From CAYRHJ01 sp964424105 (lineage in GTDB: Bacteria; Planctomycetota; Phycisphaerae; UBA1845), in the NCBI GenBank assembly GCA_964424105.1, contig CAYRHJ010000036.1:76569-140568 (forward strand): a stretch of DNA of 64,000 nt, in the 5' to 3' direction. A program made the position numbers and the translations under genes. The notes under the pieces were generated by a model. That model was not told where the DNA came from. It ran no database searches and saw only the letters and a list, made by a program, of their open reading frames with translations. Shown one piece after another: positions 62,501 through 64,000 of the stretch (the stretch's first letter is position 1; each line of letters begins with the position of its first letter).

Positions 62501-62954
62501 CACTGGTATCGAAATCCAGCCGAGGGTCATCGAGCACCTGGACGTAGCGATTCTGGGATTGGGCACAGAAATACATCCCATCCGACACTTTGCCACCTCC
62601 GGCGTTGACCACCGGAGACCACGTGCTGGTAGATTCAGGTCCGAGTGACGGAATACCGCACTGTGCGGCACCGGCGATCGGTCCGGGACTGGGCGTTCCA
62701 TGATGGCCTCCGGCGATGTCCTCGACCACGGTCGCCCCAGCCTGCTCATCGAGGGGCCACCAGGCGACCATGTTCGGCGGAGGCGGGGCGCACGCGTGGG
62801 CTGTCTCATACGCCCCGACGTCACAGCCGAGACCCTGTGGACGGAGCACACCCCGCTGGTCAGTGCTCAAGACACAATCGACCGGCGGCACGTGATCGAT
62901 GGCCGGGCTTCCAGCAAGCAATGACAAGACCCCGTCACACCCCGAAAACCCCAA
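59565..62954 (-). CDS. LamG/dockerin-type secreted protein, 5'-truncated
   Basis: 1129 residues. Three LamG/concanavalin-like jelly-roll domains, each opening with DMVAWWPLDE-type strands (about 60-310, 320-560, 570-880), carry DAWV/DAWI, WHYIAVTV/WQHVAVTV and IDEVEIFDRAL/LDEIEVFSRPL. A Cys-rich linker (CQCTESIDCDDGYVCSFDKC) leads to two dockerin-like calcium loops (DVDHNGTINLADLF; EGNGTINLADLF, ~950-1010), then a beta-rich C-terminus. The very N-terminus (LLAGSPAIDHVPPVDC, STDQRGVLRPQGLGCDVGAYE) is the end of a choice-of-anchor-Q/polymorphic-repeat domain. There is no signal peptide and the best start is a TTG, so the 5' part of a larger extracellular protein has been lost. Confidence 0.85.
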   Translation of the reverse strand: MGFSGCDGVLSLLAGSPAIDHVPPVDCVLSTDQRGVLRPQGLGCDVGAYETAHACAPPPPNMVAWWPLDEQAGATVVEDIAGGHHGTPSPGPIAGAAQCGIPSLGPESTSTWSPVVNAGGGKVSDGMYFCAQSQNRYVQVLDDPRLDFDTSDMTIDAWVFITQYNLNSIQPIVEKMEYVGTTPHTGYRLYLDNGEPKFQIYSAGTGFTLSSGGSLQLSQNVWHYIAVTVDRDFPSPGAGDVNIYVDGSQNLTFVAVPDPGNIASSADLLIGGSALGLSGNYLNIGIDEVEIFDRALSSAEILGIFAADTSGKCRCTPPPPDMVAWYTGDDTTPIDHLGQHDGTFVGFPISAFDWKVGGGALETHAPDTYVIAECGTGLLSFGNPGQSYSIDAWINTVDSSGIRPIVDKRLMQGNKVFGYRLFLNNGLLAFTMADGAAANPICDLGPPTAGSSCTDYFSSANVADGLWHLVAVTVQRTGTPEVKLYVGGALVLTGVPRLLNANNSACLQIGGGYPIPTGPQTYLTGLIDELEFFNRALTPDEIQAIHFADVAGKCKCAEPPSDMVAWWPLDETVACNGCPVRDIVAGLNDGAQFCTVTPGPGEVGGAFQMTGAGYPGFSCPRGFVTAPPGPQPGLGAGGFTIDAWIKPNPCTSCFPSNILCHPRPIVSNRAGIYNFTATNVDGFEFFVAGPAPPGPAWGPIYSKPTPGWLGISLPPTVVSGPPQTFFSSSNPIVDDVWQHVAVTVDTSGPSVKFFHNGVLIGSSSYVPVSVNTAANVALGHMPVYSGSDCSSGCGVERYFNGWLDEIEVFSRPLNNAEIAAIYGAGPHGKCKPATLMLSTPGEGEMADPTSFSLLPTSEQWEAIGDVCQCTESIDCDDGYVCSFDKCLDGACFYSPNGFGDVDHNGTINLADLFCVLDGFSDDFSTCPKSSIDIEPCEGNGTINLADLFAVLDAFSDVDPCCGTNPAPMLDDGYDLSAREIETNNVILTLAAGEHRMRPGHSNYVDVFAEGLSSLRGYEFAVEVTGGRRGQVTVESIEIDTTRADYVFAGDDSYVASDVTKGRAMSAVYDARERIRGRVYLGTVELLASKDARGTFKVSLVTDGDKTFLAGPNDALYSPRVIGTVDLSVR

Positions 62955-62982
62955 CGCAATCCACGTGCCGAACAGTATTGGC

Positions 62983-63033
62983 CTGACCCCCTTTTTCTCC
63001 CGTCTGAAGCACTACAGATTCTGACCCCCTTTT
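62983..63033. repeat. Direct repeat CTGACCCCCTTTT, two copies
   Basis: Copies at 62983-62995 and 63021-63033, 25 bp apart, lie exactly where the LamG gene loses its 5' part. They look like the boundary of an inserted or deleted element. Confidence 0.65.
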
Positions 63034-63038
63034 GATTC

Positions 63039-63527
63039 TTATGTGCTGTCCGCGAACTTCATATTGCCACCCGGTCCACAATATAGGTCCGTATTTCTTA
63101 TTCTGACTTCCCAATTGTTGTTTAGTTCTGGGTCTCCTCCGACCTTATCACAAAAGGCCTCACACAATATCCCGGATTCAAACGTCAGACGCAAATCGAA
63201 TCCTGATCGGAGATTGATCGCTTCCAGTTTTTTCCCATGAAGTAATTGAAGTTGACTGGATCCCTCCTGCTCTTCGCTTTGGCTAGTTGCGACGATTCCG
63301 CCCTCCAAAAGTAACCTCCAGCAACAGCGCACGTAAATATCTATCTCCCCGTCGAAGTTACGGAACGCCTCGCCCACCTTATCGTTCGACAACGGGTGTT
63401 CCCTGGCTATCTTGTCGCCCAGTGCCAAAGAGAAATGAGGCCAGGTATTTCCACCGGCGCAAACATGCCAACAGCTTGCTCCGATCGCATTATTTAGAAA
63501 CGAACCGACCCCTGATTCTTGCATCAT
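63039..63527 (-). CDS. Candidate immunity protein for the Hint-associated toxin
   Basis: 162 residues, no signal peptide, no membrane segment. Visible features: GDKIAREHPLSNDKVGEAFR, GEIDIYVRCCWRLLLEGGIV, INLRSGFDLRLTFESGILCE and NNWEVRIRN. I do not recognise the family with certainty. It starts 11 nt after the stop of a toxin-like gene on the same strand, and its size and lack of export signal fit an immunity protein that neutralises that toxin in the cytoplasm. Base composition is richer in A/T than the rest of the window, as usual for toxin-immunity cassettes. Confidence 0.6.
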   Translation of the reverse strand: MMQESGVGSFLNNAIGASCWHVCAGGNTWPHFSLALGDKIAREHPLSNDKVGEAFRNFDGEIDIYVRCCWRLLLEGGIVATSQSEEQEGSSQLQLLHGKKLEAINLRSGFDLRLTFESGILCEAFCDKVGGDPELNNNWEVRIRNTDLYCGPGGNMKFADST

Positions 63528-63538
63528 GTTTTTGTGCG

Positions 63539-64000
63539 TTACTTATTGGGGTATAGAAACCTAACATCCTCTGCGATTGCATGAATCTCGTCGATTGAGA
63601 AATTTTGACCACTTATCTCTTGGTGCAGAATCCTTCTCTGCCCCGGTGACAGCTCTAGTTCTTTTACGATGCCATCTATCTCCTTGATATCGGGTTTCCG
63701 GCGGCCTCCTCCTTTACCTGGGGATTTCCCGCGAGGGCCACGGGGACAATTATGAACCCAAACATCGCTAACGAAATAGGTGTACGTTCCGTCGATTTCG
63801 AGGTTGAAGACTTCGGTGGGGGTGGGATCGAGGCGGAGGTGGGTGACAACGACGCAGGCGCCGTCGCGGGTGGCGAAGCTGTCGCCCACCTCGACCCGCT
63901 TGGCCGACGTCCAGCCGTCCTCGTGCGTCCAGACCTCGTGGTCCGGCGTGGTGCCCAGCACCGTGCCGTTGGCAAAGGTCATCCACAGAATGGCTGGGGC
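63539..64000 (-). CDS. C-terminal end of a polymorphic toxin: Hint domain plus toxin tip
   Basis: The frame is open to the window edge, so the protein starts outside. The visible ~153 residues begin in a Hint (hedgehog/intein-type) autoprotease domain: FANGTVLGTTPDHEVWTHED, then VFNLEIDGTYTYFVSDVWVH and the splice-site-like HNC. Directly after HNC comes a ~70-residue C-terminal domain, basic/Gly-rich PRGPRGKSPGKGGGRRKPD and then a helical KEIDGIVKELELSPGQRRIL ... IHAIAEDVRFLYPNK. In polymorphic toxins a pre-toxin Hint domain releases such a tip. The tip's activity is not recognisable. The candidate immunity gene follows 11 nt downstream. Confidence 0.8.
   Translation of the reverse strand, partial: APAILWMTFANGTVLGTTPDHEVWTHEDGWTSAKRVEVGDSFATRDGACVVVTHLRLDPTPTEVFNLEIDGTYTYFVSDVWVHNCPRGPRGKSPGKGGGRRKPDIKEIDGIVKELELSPGQRRILHQEISGQNFSIDEIHAIAEDVRFLYPNK

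Overview
The window reads as chromosomal DNA of a Gram-negative, probably uncultured member of the Planctomycetota. The lineage hint comes from the large LamG protein at 59.6-62.95 kb, whose paired dockerin-like calcium loops (GDVDHNGTINLADLF and EGNGTINLADLF) are typical of that phylum. kdsB (a Kdo/LPS gene) and the RND and TolC proteins indicate an outer membrane. The lineage is an inference from gene content, not a placement.

Layout. 0-8.2 kb is a housekeeping-like block: an ATP-grasp/HAD pair, a DUF167 protein, the dxr-rseP pair, a NUDIX hydrolase, a rhomboid and an M50 protease. 8.3-17.1 kb is one giant gene for a cyclic beta-1,2-glucan synthase-like protein. 17.1-18.6 kb is a scar zone: IS5-type remnant, frameshifted arsR, half a tRNA-Gly and a 15-bp tandem repeat. 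18.9-24.2 kb holds a CDF transporter, pyrG-kdsB and a dicarboxylate/glutamate symporter. 24.4-26.8 kb holds a truncated pta, a good sigma-54 promoter match in front of it and an intact sigma-54 enhancer-binding regulator. 26.9-42.1 kb is a metal-efflux module (YHS peptide, NhaC antiporter, DUF5676, CopA, CusC, CusB, a six-repeat metal-binding DUF3347 protein, a repeat-flanked four-helix-bundle gene, CusA, small lipoprotein) lying between two directly repeated ~140-bp sequences. 42.3-49.2 kb holds a decayed second glucan-synthase copy, pgl, a gnd'-'zwf chimera, an ackA-'xfp chimera and a DUF2254 membrane protein. 49.2-57.6 kb is an N-type (predicted Na+-translocating) F-ATPase operon, atpDCQRBEFA-[baeRF3-hpf]-atpG. 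57.6-59.2 kb is a second scar zone: IS110 remnant, AbiEii fragment, tyrosine-recombinase fragment and the other half of the same tRNA-Gly. 59.5-64 kb holds the LamG/dockerin protein and the end of a Hint-containing polymorphic toxin with a candidate immunity gene.

Most striking structure. The 5' half of a tRNA-Gly(CCC) lies at 18.3 kb and its 3' half at 59.2 kb, both on the minus strand. They share an 11-bp anticodon-loop core, and an intact 72-nt tRNA appears only if the 40,885 bp between the cores is closed into a circle. A recombinase fragment sits beside the right core. The segment therefore looks like an integrated, formerly circular element or a rearranged chromosomal piece; core genes pyrG and kdsB lie inside it, so a simple mobile island is not certain.

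Function. The intact genes of the segment suggest copper/silver-type metal efflux, sodium energetics (N-ATPase plus NhaC) and parts of acetate and pentose-phosphate metabolism. Several of the metabolic genes are in-frame deletion chimeras or remnants, so this part appears to have undergone repeated deletion.
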